Assembly: GCA_015501055.1 (NCBI GenBank)
Contig: JADNYV010000683.1
Span: 1 to 17,968 of the forward strand
Origin: Mucidula mucida
Taxonomy: Eukaryota; Basidiomycota; Agaricomycetes; Agaricales; Physalacriaceae
Length of the DNA stretch: 17,968 bases
Reading direction: 5' to 3'
Shown: piece after piece, positions 8,584-17,968 of the stretch
Layout: each line of letters opens with the position of its first letter
Numbering within the stretch: the stretch's first letter is position 1
The notes under the pieces: generated by a model
Told to the model about the DNA's origin: nothing
What the model saw: only the letters and a program-made list of their open reading frames with translations
The model's database searches: none
Program-made: the position numbers and the translations under genes

Positions 8584-8905
8584 TGGTGTTTCCTGATTCG
8601 GCCTTCGTCTCGAATTCGGTTTCCCGCACGCTCAAGACTGGTCTGTCTGCCTTGGGGTTCCGTCGGCTCCAGCCGGTTTCCCCTCTCGGGACTCTCGTTC
8701 CCTGCAATTTCAATGACCACATATGGTCTTTTGGAATTGGTCATCACGGTCTCCTTTCCCCTTTCCCTCTCGACCGTGAAGCCGGCAGACCCGTCTTCGA
8801 CACAACACGCAGTATAGTATCACTATATTCGTGCACCTTCCTCTTCTCTTCCTCTCTTCTTCTTCTCCCTCTTTCACAGCCCGATTGTGGCCAAACCTAT
8901 CTTAT
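8584..8905 (+). repeat. Ngaro repeat B2 (uninterrupted copy)
   Basis: 322 bp matching the two pieces of B1 with two mismatches, so it also shows the empty site of the nested element. It ends at TAT 8903-8905, after which host sequence begins. It holds a pyrimidine tract and CACAG that could act as a splice acceptor. Confidence 0.92.
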
Positions 8906-11900
8906 ATGCCTGGAAGAGTATGCCAAATTTGACGCCGATAGAGTCGAAGATTGGCGCGACGCATTGGATGTTTTGCTTGTTTTCGTGAGTTGTTGCAGGA
9001 GATATTGCGTCGAAAAAAGCTGACCGGTCAACTAGGCCGGACTGTTTTCCGCTGTTGTCTCGACCTTCCTCACGCAGACTTCACAGAGCCTGCAGGTCGA
9101 TTACAGCCAGGTCAGCGCGTATATGATGTACGAGATGCTCCATCTTCAGCGCGCGATGATGGATGGTCGTCCTGCCTCCTCCGTTGTTTCCTCAAACATC
9201 ACTCCCACTTCTCCTGTACGCCCCTCGAGGACAGATGCTTGGGTCAATGTGCTCTGGTATACGAGTCTTGCATTGAGCTTGACGACAGCCTTGATGGCGG
9301 TGCTCACGAAGCAGTGGATCCACCAGTATATGGCGGTTCCCTCGGGTACCCCCGTGATCGTAGTCGCATCCGCCAATTTCGATTTGAGTGCATCGAAAAA
9401 TGGCACGTACCGCTTATCATCGGTCTGCTGCCAGTCCTCATGCATGTCGCTCTCGGCGTCTTCTTTTTTGGCCTCGTTCTCCACGTCCGATCCCTCTCCA
9501 CACCCGGCGCTACACTAGTCAGCGTTATCGCATTTATTGCCTTCATTGCGTACTTCGGCACGACTCTCTTACCTATATTGAAGCCCGATTGTCCGTACAA
9601 GACCTACTTGACGCTCTACTCCTATTCCATTTCTGCGTATCTTTGTATGATGTCCCGCCGGAATCATCTTCGCCTTTGGATCACCCGTCACCTTCGTGTA
9701 GTCCACTGGTTCGTCCCCGGTCAGACGTTACCCAGGACACGGCATCAGTCGAAGCGCCACCGCGGCCCAAATCTCTCAGAGACGTAGAGAAATTGGCTGT
9801 GGAAAGCATGTCCGATGCTCTCGAAGCTCGTGCCCTGATTGGTCTGTACAACATCTCATCGAATACGTCGGTGCAGAGCATTGTCCTGCAAGCTATGAGC
9901 GCCCTACCGCTAGAGCTGTTCTCCGCTACTAAGGCTGGTATTCCCGATGTCGCACAAAGAATTTGCATGCTTGTAGAATCGATGGAGTACACGGCGCCGG
10001 AAAAGCAGACAGCATATGAACGCCTTTATCGTGTTCACGTTCGCATCGAGCCTCCCATTCCCGAGTACGGATTTGTACCCCAAATGTTCTGACACCATCT
10101 CTTACCCGTGCGGTGAGAGGCCGAACACCCTCTCTTTGCTCGTCAGTCGAAAGTCTCCCGAACATGCCATTGCATTTTTGCGTCACCACGTATCTCTCAG
10201 AAGCGGCTCATGTCAGAGATTCGATGTACTTGTTTGGGCTAGAATTCTGCAAAATGCACTGTCCACCGGTGCTGATTGGCTTGATGTCGGTGACAACGAT
10301 TCCCCGGTATGGTCAACGGTCCTCCCGTGGCTTATACAATCCCATGGATGTTCTGAGATCACGATATGTGATCCTATTTGTGCTGACCTCGTTTCACTAC
10401 CTCTATTCATCGATGGTCGGCATTCTGAATTCGGTGCACTCAATCCAGATTCGTTCCGCTTGAACGTGCGAACATCGCCTGAATTTACTAGTGCATATCC
10501 TATTGAAATACGTTGGGTCTTTACCATGCTCCTGCGACCATCAATCGTGAATATCTCCTGCTTGTTCTTTTTTTCCATAATCGTTGTTTTCTTTTCCCTG
10601 ATACCTGTTCCGGCGACGATTACGACGGTCTTCCAGCCGACATTCTATTTAACCTTGCGCTCGTTCAGAGCGTCATGTCCTTCTAAACAGTAAAACTGGT
10701 TCAAGTGATGAGGACAAGGACGAGTCACAGCCGATTCCTAGACCTCAGGATGGTGCCGTTTGTGACGCACAGACGCCCGTGGCTAACTCCTCTTTTAATA
10801 CGAGAGTATGTCGGGCCTTATTCACGAGGATTGTAATGTAAGGGAGGGACTCTCGGACAGCATACCCCCGCATACTTACAGCCACTTACCATGCCTTGAA
10901 CACGGTCATTGCCTCGGAAGCATTTCGTGATGAACTCTCGTGTCGGGAGATAGGCGTAAAATATTGCACCGCTTGTTCAAATATTCATCCTGAACTCCGA
11001 TCTCTACCAGCGGTTCTGTACTGGAAGCACCTCAATCCTCGAGCATGAACTTTTGGCCGTTGCGTTCAATGACTTTGCACAATTTCTGGTGTAGTCGAAC
11101 TTGTGACAGAGATTCTGGACCTCTCGCACAGAGTCGGCTCGCCTTCCGGTGCTTGTAACTCCCTGTGGATCGAGACATACCCGAGCTAGCAAGGCGAGGC
11201 TGGCTGGACAATTTCCTGATGGAAATTTTGGGGATATCTCAATATGCGAACCCCGAAGATACAACAGGGACGCGTCCTATGATTTATTCCTTCCTAGCCA
11301 CCTCCTACGTACGGGGCCTGGGAGTTTTGAAGGTGTCAGCACCATCCGTCTTCCAAGACACGATGGATTACCTCTCAACTTCTGATAAACTGGTTCTCCT
11401 TTGCCTGATCCTCGCACTTTCCGATGATAACCGAAGACGGCGCAATCTGCAGATACTGTCGACTTTTCTGGAAGCGGATCGTTGGGCAGCGTGTTTGGCA
11501 GAGCTTCAAGACTTTCTGAAAATCAACAATGCCCCACGAGTGTGGTACAATAAGTACAGGAATGATTTTGACCTCAGAACTCTTCGTGTGTATGGCGGGC
11601 CACCTGAAACGTTGACATTCACCGCATTTGACGAGATCCTCCAGCGTTTATCGCCTACTGACTGCAATGTTGCTGCTCCGACGTCATATCCCCCGGTGAG
11701 CTCAGTTCCAGTCCACTGTATCATATCTCTGACATTTAGCAGCGGTCAATAACCTATGAAAGCTCTACCGCTGTGGCGTCACCTGCCGCACCTAGCCGTT
11801 GGGATCATTCTTTCAGAAGACTCTTGGGCATGCGGAGAGGGGGTACTTGCATAGAGCTTGATCAGAAAGATACAAACAGTGTTCAGCATACCAAGTCGGA

Positions 11901-11913
11901 TGGTATAGTCTAG
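8906..11913 (+). pseudogene. DUF6535-family membrane protein, 5' end lost at the retroelement
   Basis: Coding begins directly at the B2 edge: LEEYAKFDADRVEDWRDALD, then VLLVF to 8984. Intron 8985-9035 leads to AGLFSAVVSTFLTQTSQSLQ, and further on WVNVLWYTSLALSLTTALMA and KQWIHQYMAVPSGTP. These are hallmarks of the DUF6535 domain common in Agaricomycetes. A frame slip at CCCCC 9349-9353 is followed by RDRSRIRQFRFECIEKWHVP and two transmembrane stretches (LIIGLLPVLMHVALGVFFFG; VSVIAFIAFIAYFGTTLLPI). A likely intron 9637-9701 leads into the long C-terminal region. Further slips occur near 10078-10081 and 10682 and between 10880 and 11160. The last exons read on through 11165-11695, and a possible intron 11696-11739 leads to stop TAG 11911-11913. 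Function of the family is unknown. The gene lacks its start, and its breaks may be decay or sequence error. Confidence 0.72.
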
Positions 11914-12545
11914 ATGGTATCGTAGGAGAGAATGTACTTATGCTTTACATGTAACATGACATATGAACACTAAGACTTCCTGACGGGCAGTGAATCTGCG
12001 AATGACCCAGTCACATCTTTCCACGCACAAAGTCATCGATCAAAGTCTGTTCATCCGGTGTTGAACTGTGGCGTCGGAAATTGTTGGTATCCCTTGATGT
12101 AAGCCAGATTGACGGGTTCAACTGCTAATTGTTATTTCAAATGATATCCTTTATGGACCCATGTGGGCGTCATGAACAAAATGATACGATACGACTAAAC
12201 GGATGCGACTACGGTTTTCTTCTCCCGCGATACCTCTCTAGACCTCATTGCGCTCATCATCAATACTAAAAGCTAGAACGTCAAGGAATCTTGCTATTTA
12301 AGGCAATGTTCCCCCACGTGCGCCTGCCTATATGTACTGACTAATGGCGTGACAGTAACTCTCACAGCACTTGCCTCCTGCCCTCATCCTGAGAGCTGCG
12401 GTACGTGTATCTAGGCCGTTCGGTAGGTTCTCCCACCGAAAATTGCTTTCGGGCACCTGAAAAAGCTCTTTTGAGTGTGACTTTCTGATTGCATTCTCGG
12501 ACCGGCGGCTTCTATCTACTCGTATAACCAAAGAACAACTAACTC
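11914..12545. other. Intergenic region upstream of the Argonaute gene
   Basis: No supported gene on either strand. It probably holds the 3' end of the DUF6535 transcript and the promoter of the Argonaute gene; CTATTTAAGG at about 12294-12303 is TATA-like. A short ORF on the minus strand has no recognisable features. Confidence 0.4.
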
Positions 12546-15500
12546 ATGTCAGATCGGCGTGGAGGACGCGGGCGCGGCGGTGGCCCGCCTGGCGGGAGAG
12601 GTTCTCCCCAAATGGGTCGCGGCAGTAGCCCGCAAGGCCGCGGCGGTGGAGGAGGCGGATACAGAGGAGGACCGGGAGGCGGTGGTGGTGGCGGCGGCGG
12701 CGGCTTTCGAGGCGGTCGAGGCGGCGGTCCATCTGCGCCTACCATCTTCAAAGAGAACGTACCTCCTCGTGTCGCGGACCATCTCTCGCAGGCCAATCAG
12801 ACCAAGCTGGTCGCCGTCCTGCAGAAGGTTCCAAAGGCTCCGCAGCGCCCGACGCGTCCTGGTTTTGGCACAGCCGGAATTCCAATCATCCTTCGTTCGA
12901 ATTTCTTTGCGCTGAGGACCGGTCTTGACAAGATTTACGATTATGAAATACAAATCGAACCACAGGACTTTTTGAGGAAGCACAAGGAGCGTCTCTTTGA
13001 GCTCATCGAGGAGCATCCACAGGTTGCCCCCCATCGCGCTTATATTGCGCACGACCGTGGCACGCGCTTAGTGTCTGCGAAAAAATTTGCGGATCTGACA
13101 TTGAGTGTTCCCATATTCGAGAAAGGTCAGAACGGACCGCAGAAGAATGCGGACGTCTATCGCGTTTCAGTCGTGTTCAAACGTGAACTCCTGATGAAAG
13201 ACATGGATCAGTATGTCATCTTATCTTGAAAATTCCTGAAGTGACCGTTGTTCGCGTAGGTATCTAGGCGCGGAGCCCAAGTTCTCGAAATTCGACCCTC
13301 TACCTATTATCTCGGCCCTCAACCTCATTCTCCAGGACATGCCGCAGCGCCTTGGTGTTCGTGTTGGCCAGAACAAGTATTTCTTCCAACCCGATGTACC
13401 TGACCGCCTGGGTATGGGAATCCAAGCTTGGAGGGGATATTTCGTCTCGATTAGGCCCTCGTTTAAACAGCTGCTTGTGAATGTGTACGTGCTCTCCTGT
13501 TCGGAAGTTCTTTGCTCATGTGTTGCGCTAGGAATGTCTCGATGCACCTTTCGTCGAACCCGGCAACCTTGCCCAAGTGCTCATGGCTTTCAAAAGGCAA
13601 CGCACAGGGCCTTCCCACTATTCCGAAGCAACTTGCCAGCAGCATCAAGTTGACTACCCGCCATTTGGGATACAAGCGACGTTTCAAACTTACTGCTATA
13701 GGCACACGTTCCGCCCGACAGATGACTTTTGGTATGCGACGAATATGGCAAAAAGCCGATCTCGGTTGAAACTTATTTCAAGAAGAGTGAGCCTGTTTAG
13801 TCTTTTTCGCTCTTGTATACTAACATTAAGTGCTCTAGAGTACAACTTGAACTTGTCGCATGCCGACGATCTCCCAGTCATCAACTGCGGTAGCCTCAAG
13901 AAACCTACGTGGGCTGCCCGCCGAAATATGCGAAATCGAGCCCGGAAATCCGTACCGTGGACGTCTTAGTGACAGAGAGGTTGCCACTATGATGACCGTC
14001 GCCTGTAACCCTCCGGGCCTCAACGCCCAGTTTATCACCAACGATGGCTTTGCGAAGCTTAGACTGCCCGATGCTCGCCTCAAGGACGAGTTCAAGCTGT
14101 TTGTCGATCCAGAAATGACAGCTGTACCTGCTCGGATGCTTCCTGCTCCTATGGTCTCATACAGGAAGGGTGGTCAGACACCTCGTAGCGGATCGTGGAA
14201 CATTACTCAAGCGCAATTCGTTACCGGGAGCGACCATCCAGTCATGGTGGGTGCTTCTTGTCAATGATAGGACTGCGCGCGCGATACCCGGTCCCGACGT
14301 GTTGAAGCCTATGGTTATGGCTTTCTCGAAGAGCTAGCGGCGGCGGGGATGGTATTGCCGCCTAGCCCTCCGGCGCTCGTGAACACGGATTGGCTAGAAC
14401 CCGTCGGACGGGACCCGGGCGAGCCCAAGCTCAAGCGCTCATCAAAGACAAGCTGCAAAGTACTCTGGCTGCGCAGAAACGAAGCCTGCGTTCATCCTCG
14501 TCCTGCTCTCGATTAGGGACAACTTTATCTACAGTGGAATCAAAGTACGTTTAGTACTTTGCATTCTTTATTTGTAAAGTTCTCATTGCCTTTGTATAGC
14601 GCATCTGTGACATCGAGCTGGGAATGCCGACGGTCTGTATGCAAGTTGAGAAGGCGCTCGTCGACGGGAACCGCCAGGACCAGTATTTCTCCAACGTCGC
14701 GTTGAAGGTCAATACCAAGCTAGGAGGGATCAACCACACTCTTGTCCCGTCGCACATGGCTTGGCTTAACAAGTCGCCCACAATGATTGTTGGCATCGAC
14801 GTGACACATCCTGGGCCGGGCGCACGATGGGGGACGCCCTCTATTACGGCTGTTGTGGCCAGTGTTGATTCAAGATTTGTGCAGTATCCCGCGAGCATGA
14901 GGATCCAGAAACCCGACCCTAATAGGATGAGCAAGGAAATGGTAGATGAACTGGACGTCATGTTCAGGGAGCGGCTGCTGCTGTTCAAAGAGAAGAACAG
15001 GATATATCCGAAGCGGATTCTGGTCTATCGGGACGGAGTATCGGAGGTTTGTGCTCGTTCAAGGATGTATTCTTTGACTGCTGCTGATGATGATATACTT
15101 AGGGCCAATATGAGATTGTCATTCGCGAGGAGCTCAAGAAATCAAGGATGCCACAAAAAAGCCTCAATAAGAACAATGACTGTAATCCCACCATTACCAT
15201 CATCATATGTGGCAAGCGACACCATGCGAGGTCAGTCATTTTCGACCTGTTTCTACATCCAGTCTGACAACAACGACATAGGTTCTATCCGTATCATCTG
15301 CCAACGCGGATAAGAACGGGAACACTCAGCCTGGGACCATCGTTGATAAGGGTGTCACGGGAGTGTACGTTCTAATACTTTCCTTCAATGTCGTTGCATT
15401 TACCTTCCATCTCTTACAGATTCGACTTCGATTTCTACCTCCAGGCTCACGCTGGACTCAAGGGCACCGTCAAACCCACCCATTACAACGTTATCTACGA

Positions 15501-15834
15501 CGAGAACAGTATGGGCGCGGACGAGATCCAGGTCGGGACGCATGATTCCAGCTACATGTACGCGCGGGCGACGAAAGCCGTGAGTCTTATTCCGGCGGCG
15601 TACTACGCGGATTTGGCATGCGAGAGAGGGCGGATATATATGAATAAACTGATGCTGGATGATGGGACCACGACTGCGGGTGGGACGAGGACGGATGAGG
15701 CAGAGGAGACGTGGCGTAATGCTGTACGCTTGTGGGGCACTGGGTAAGCGCTTTCTCTATTAGGTGCAATTCGAGCGCTGACAATGGGTTGCTAGCTCCA
15801 CGAGGATATGAAGAAAACGATGTTTTATATCTGA
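12546..15834 (+). CDS. Argonaute protein (RNA silencing), nine exons, frame-broken
   Basis: Exons: 12546-13210, 13260-13484, 13532-13786, 13839-14544, 14600-15046, 15103-15230, 15282-15364, 15420-15743, 15796-15834; introns 47-56 nt. They total about 956 residues, normal for an Argonaute. Order: Arg-Gly-rich tail (residues ~1-65), N domain (RSNFFALRTGLDKIYDYEIQ), linker, PAZ, MID (IRDNFIYSGIK, IELGMPTVCMQVEKA) and PIWI. The slicer acids are present: GIDVTHPGPG (Asp 14798-14800), VYRDGVSEGQY (Asp 15032-15034), and PAAYYADL (Asp 15610-15612). The conserved end LHEDMKKTMFYI is in the last exon. The protein would bind small RNAs and cleave matching transcripts. About ten one-base frame changes (near 13549, 13604, 13728, 13910, 14247, 14300, 14424, 14478, 15290, 15735) sit mostly at homopolymers, with conserved sequence continuing on both sides. 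Assembly error is the likelier cause than a pseudogene. Confidence 0.9.
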
Positions 15835-16628
15835 TCCGTAATCGACTGTTTCTTTGGGTGTACTAGTTCTTGTATTTCATACTGTGACTATTCTCCGGTT
15901 TACCGCATAAGCTTTTGTTGACAGGCTCGTGGCGTGTACGATCCTGCGGATTTTGACGGGTGAGACGTGGAATGAGCAAACGATGTAAATGTGTTTGATG
16001 CCCCTGCCCCACCGAGAAACGTCGCCAACTAGTCATTCAAATCTAGCTACCTCTGATGTCTACTTGAAGAAGCATAAAATATAATGAGCGTGCTTGCTCG
16101 TCGTTGTTGTACATATGTAAGTCTATGCGATATCATTGAATTTTCTCGTGGCGTGCTCTTTACGCGTTAGCTTTGCGGTCAAAGAGATACTTGAGCGCCA
16201 GACGTACACATGCAGGCGCTTACAGACTTTGCCACCGCGACGATTGTGACACGACTAGAGCTTTTGCATGTGTCATTGGTAAAGGCGCATTCACACCCGG
16301 GTGGACGCGTTCTTCGCGCCATTATTGCTTTCACGCTGAGGCGCATCACAGGCTATAACCTTACCAAGGCCACATGAAGTTGATGAGGAAGACTGCTAAA
16401 TCATGAATCAGCAGGTTTTGGAAATTGGTAGAGGCTGACAGACCTTACTCATCAGCAAGTGTTTTGCCGCATTGCCGTCAATTAGAGCTGAACAACCTTC
16501 GTTTGGTACAGTCAGTGTCGGAAGACGCGTCTGTGTAATGGTCAAGGCGTTGCAGACTTTAAAACGCGACGACACGCTCTCCAAAATGTATCCACAACAG
16601 CCTCTCTATCATCATCATCATCATCAGC
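15835..16628. other. Intergenic region between Argonaute and lactonase genes
   Basis: No gene supported on either strand. It likely contains the Argonaute 3' UTR and the lactonase promoter and leader. An ATG at 16586 opens a short frame that overlaps the lactonase start out of frame; it matters only if transcription begins upstream of it. Confidence 0.4.
16608..16625 (+). repeat. ATC x6 microsatellite in the lactonase leader
   Basis: Six perfect ATC triplets ending three bases before the start codon at 16629. Such tracts vary in length between strains. Here the tract lies in the 5' UTR, so length change would alter leader spacing but not the protein. Confidence 0.85.
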
Positions 16629-17715
16629 ATGTCTTTCAACATCGTCGTCGGCGGATACAGCGAGTCTGATCTCTTCACTCTGACTTTCGACTCAGAGGCG
16701 CGTACGCTGAAGCGGACATCCACAGTCAAAGTCGGATATCGCCCGTCGTGGCTCGCCGCCTATCCGGGGGATAACAGCCTTGTCTTTACGTGCCTAGAGC
16801 AGCAAGATGGCGCGATCCTAGCTTTGCGATACGATGCAGAAGGCAAAGGCGAGATCATAGCGCGCGTTCCGAGTGGTGGGGGATGGCCGTGTGCGATGCT
16901 TGCGACCAAGGATGAGTTGTTCGTCGCCAATACAAGTCTTGATCGCTTTCTTTGTGTCCATATCTCACGCGTCAAACAGTATGGCACCGGACACCTCTCT
17001 GTCATTCCCATCTCTCCCAACGCGCCGTATTTCCTCAGTCAGGATCCCACCGTTCTTGCGCACTTCACGGGCAAAGGCCCACATGAGAGACAACAGTCTT
17101 CTCATCCGCACCACATCAATTTCCTTGAAGACCAGCAAGAGCTCTTCGTCCCCGACCTCGGCGCGGATCGTGTCTACCGCTTTAAAAAGGACACATCTTC
17201 CTGGTTGGTCGTCGAAGAGACGGCGCATGAGCCTGGGACCGGGCCAAGGCATACAGTCGCGTACGACGGCATCTTGTACACCGTCCTCGAGCTCGGCAAC
17301 CGTCTCACCGCACACCGCCTCTCCTCTTCCTCCTCCCTCGAGTTCATCGCGGACGTCGCCACCACAGGTACGCCCGCCCCCCACATGCTAGCGGGCGCAA
17401 TCTTCATTCCCTGCGCCGAACAAGCGCTTCCCGACGCCCTACATATACGTCTCCAACCGTGATCAGGACCGGGACTCTGTGGCGGTGTTCGCTATCCGAT
17501 CTGACGGCGCGCCAGAGCTAGTCAATGAAGTGTGGACAGGGACAAAGCATCCGAGGGGGATGAGGTTAGGAGGTGAAGACGACAGGTGGCTGGTTATTGG
17601 AGGTCAGTTTGGCGGCGGCGTCAAGGTGTACGAGAGGATGGGCGATGGAAGCGAGTTGGTGCTGGTCGCGGAGACAGATGAGGAGTTGATGCCGACGGAT
17701 TTCCTGTGGCTGTAA
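16629..17715 (+). CDS. 7-bladed beta-propeller lactonase / muconate-cyclase-like protein
   Basis: Starts at ATG 16629 with MSFNIVVGGYSESDLFTLTF. Blade signatures follow: VKVGYRPSWLAAYPGDNSLV, LEQQDGAILALRYD, PSGGGWPCAMLATKDELFVA, SSHPHHINF, ELFVPDLGADRVYRF, GTGPRHTVAYDGILYTVLEL, then PYIYVSNRDQD, HPRGMRLGGEDDRWLVIGGQ, GGGVKVYER and the end FLWL. This order is that of fungal proteins of the lactonase family (6-phosphogluconolactonase / carboxy-cis,cis-muconate cyclase type), which open or close lactone rings; substrate unknown. Length (~350 aa) is normal. Two irregularities: a 44-nt stretch 16936-16979 (GTCTTG..ACAG) looks like an intron but fits only if one base is lost beside AA 16934-16935, and the frame changes at CCC 17430-17432. 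Both are homopolymer-type slips. No signal peptide is seen, so a cytosolic protein is likely. Confidence 0.85.
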
Positions 17716-17968
17716 GTGTATAGGACAAATCGATTTATGAATATGTTTACAAGATGAATTTGTCCCGCGCCCGCGACTAAGGCTCAGTTGTGAATAGGAT
17801 ACTTACGCGACCCACCGTAGTACTTAGAGGTCAACTTTCACAGCGCCGCTTTCCCCCTAGAGTCGAATGGCAGCAAGAGAGCAATGAAGCCTGCGAGTCA
17901 AAAACAAAAAGCGCCGGAGATATATATCGGAACACTTCGTCGTCAAATCGGCGTATAGAGCAATGATA
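17716..17968. other. Region downstream of the lactonase gene
   Basis: No gene seen. The right part contains AGATATATATCGG (about 17916-17928), a TATA-like string that may belong to the promoter of a gene beyond the window. Confidence 0.3.

Larger units (their letters stand above)
1248..8905 (+). mobile_element. Ngaro-like tyrosine-recombinase retrotransposon with split direct repeats
   Basis: The element has the order A1 (1248-1453), gag-like gene, reverse transcriptase/RNase H, tyrosine recombinase, B1 (6895-8347, interrupted), A2 (8345-8550), B2 (8584-8905). Split direct repeats in the order A1...B1-A2-B2, together with RT, RNase H and a tyrosine recombinase, define Ngaro-type elements of the DIRS order. 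There is no DDE integrase and no flanking long-terminal-repeat pair. All three junctions share the trinucleotide TAT (1248-1250, 8345-8347, 8903-8905), the likely recombination core. The A copies are identical over 206 bp, so the insertion is young. Removing the nested 1,129-bp insert and its TA duplication gives an element of about 6.5 kb. Coding genes use short spliceosomal introns. No target-site duplication is seen, as expected for this order. Confidence 0.9.

Noticed and set aside
1248..8905. LTR retrotransposon of the Gypsy or Copia type
   Set aside because: The repeats are split (A and B out of order), there is no DDE integrase or tRNA primer-binding site seen, and a tyrosine recombinase is encoded instead.
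9301..9360. An intron explaining the frame change in the DUF6535 gene
   Set aside because: The only GT..AG pair there is about 18 nt, and conserved protein sequence continues on both sides of a CCCCC run without a gap; a one-base slip fits better.
12539..12796. Proline-rich reading frame on the minus strand
   Set aside because: It is the antisense image of the Gly/Arg-rich start of the Argonaute gene and has no features of its own.
1..17968. CRISPR array, rRNA or tRNA genes
   Set aside because: No regularly spaced direct repeats, no rRNA-like sequence and no cloverleaf candidate were seen by eye; a tRNA scan was not possible here.

Overview
The window looks like nuclear DNA of an agaricomycete (mushroom-type basidiomycete). 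Genes are split by very short introns (mostly 44-56 nt, GT..AG, several with a CTAAC-like branch point). The gene families also fit: a fungal Argonaute, a DUF6535 membrane protein, a lactonase-type beta-propeller, and a tyrosine-recombinase retrotransposon of the Ngaro type.

Layout. 1-107 (+): C-terminal end of a short-chain dehydrogenase. 186-849 (-): intact four-exon cupin gene, convergent with the dehydrogenase. 1005-1247 (-): 3' end of an unrecognised gene, cut off by a transposon. 1248-8905: an almost complete Ngaro-like element with split direct repeats (A1 - gag - RT/RNase H - tyrosine recombinase - B1 - A2 - B2). Its B1 repeat is interrupted by a 1,129-bp terminal-inverted-repeat element (7128-8256) flanked by a TA duplication. 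That insert carries the catalytic half of a TET/JBP-like 2-oxoglutarate/Fe(II) dioxygenase. 8906-11913 (+): a DUF6535 gene that begins abruptly at the right edge of the retroelement. 12546-15834 (+): a nine-exon Argonaute (RNA silencing). 16629-17715 (+): a 7-bladed beta-propeller lactonase/muconate-cyclase-like protein.

How the parts relate. Most of the left half is mobile DNA: a young retroelement (206-bp A repeats identical) with a DNA element nested in it. It lies about 3.6 kb upstream of an Argonaute, the type of protein that silences such elements. The two host genes abutting the retroelement are both truncated, and their sequences do not continue each other.

A caution runs through the whole window. 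Almost every longer gene (gag, RT, dioxygenase fragment, DUF6535, Argonaute, lactonase) has +1/-1 reading-frame breaks, mostly beside short homopolymers, while conserved residues on both sides stay intact. This looks more like uncorrected homopolymer errors in the assembly than decay of so many unrelated genes, so gene integrity should not be judged from this sequence alone.
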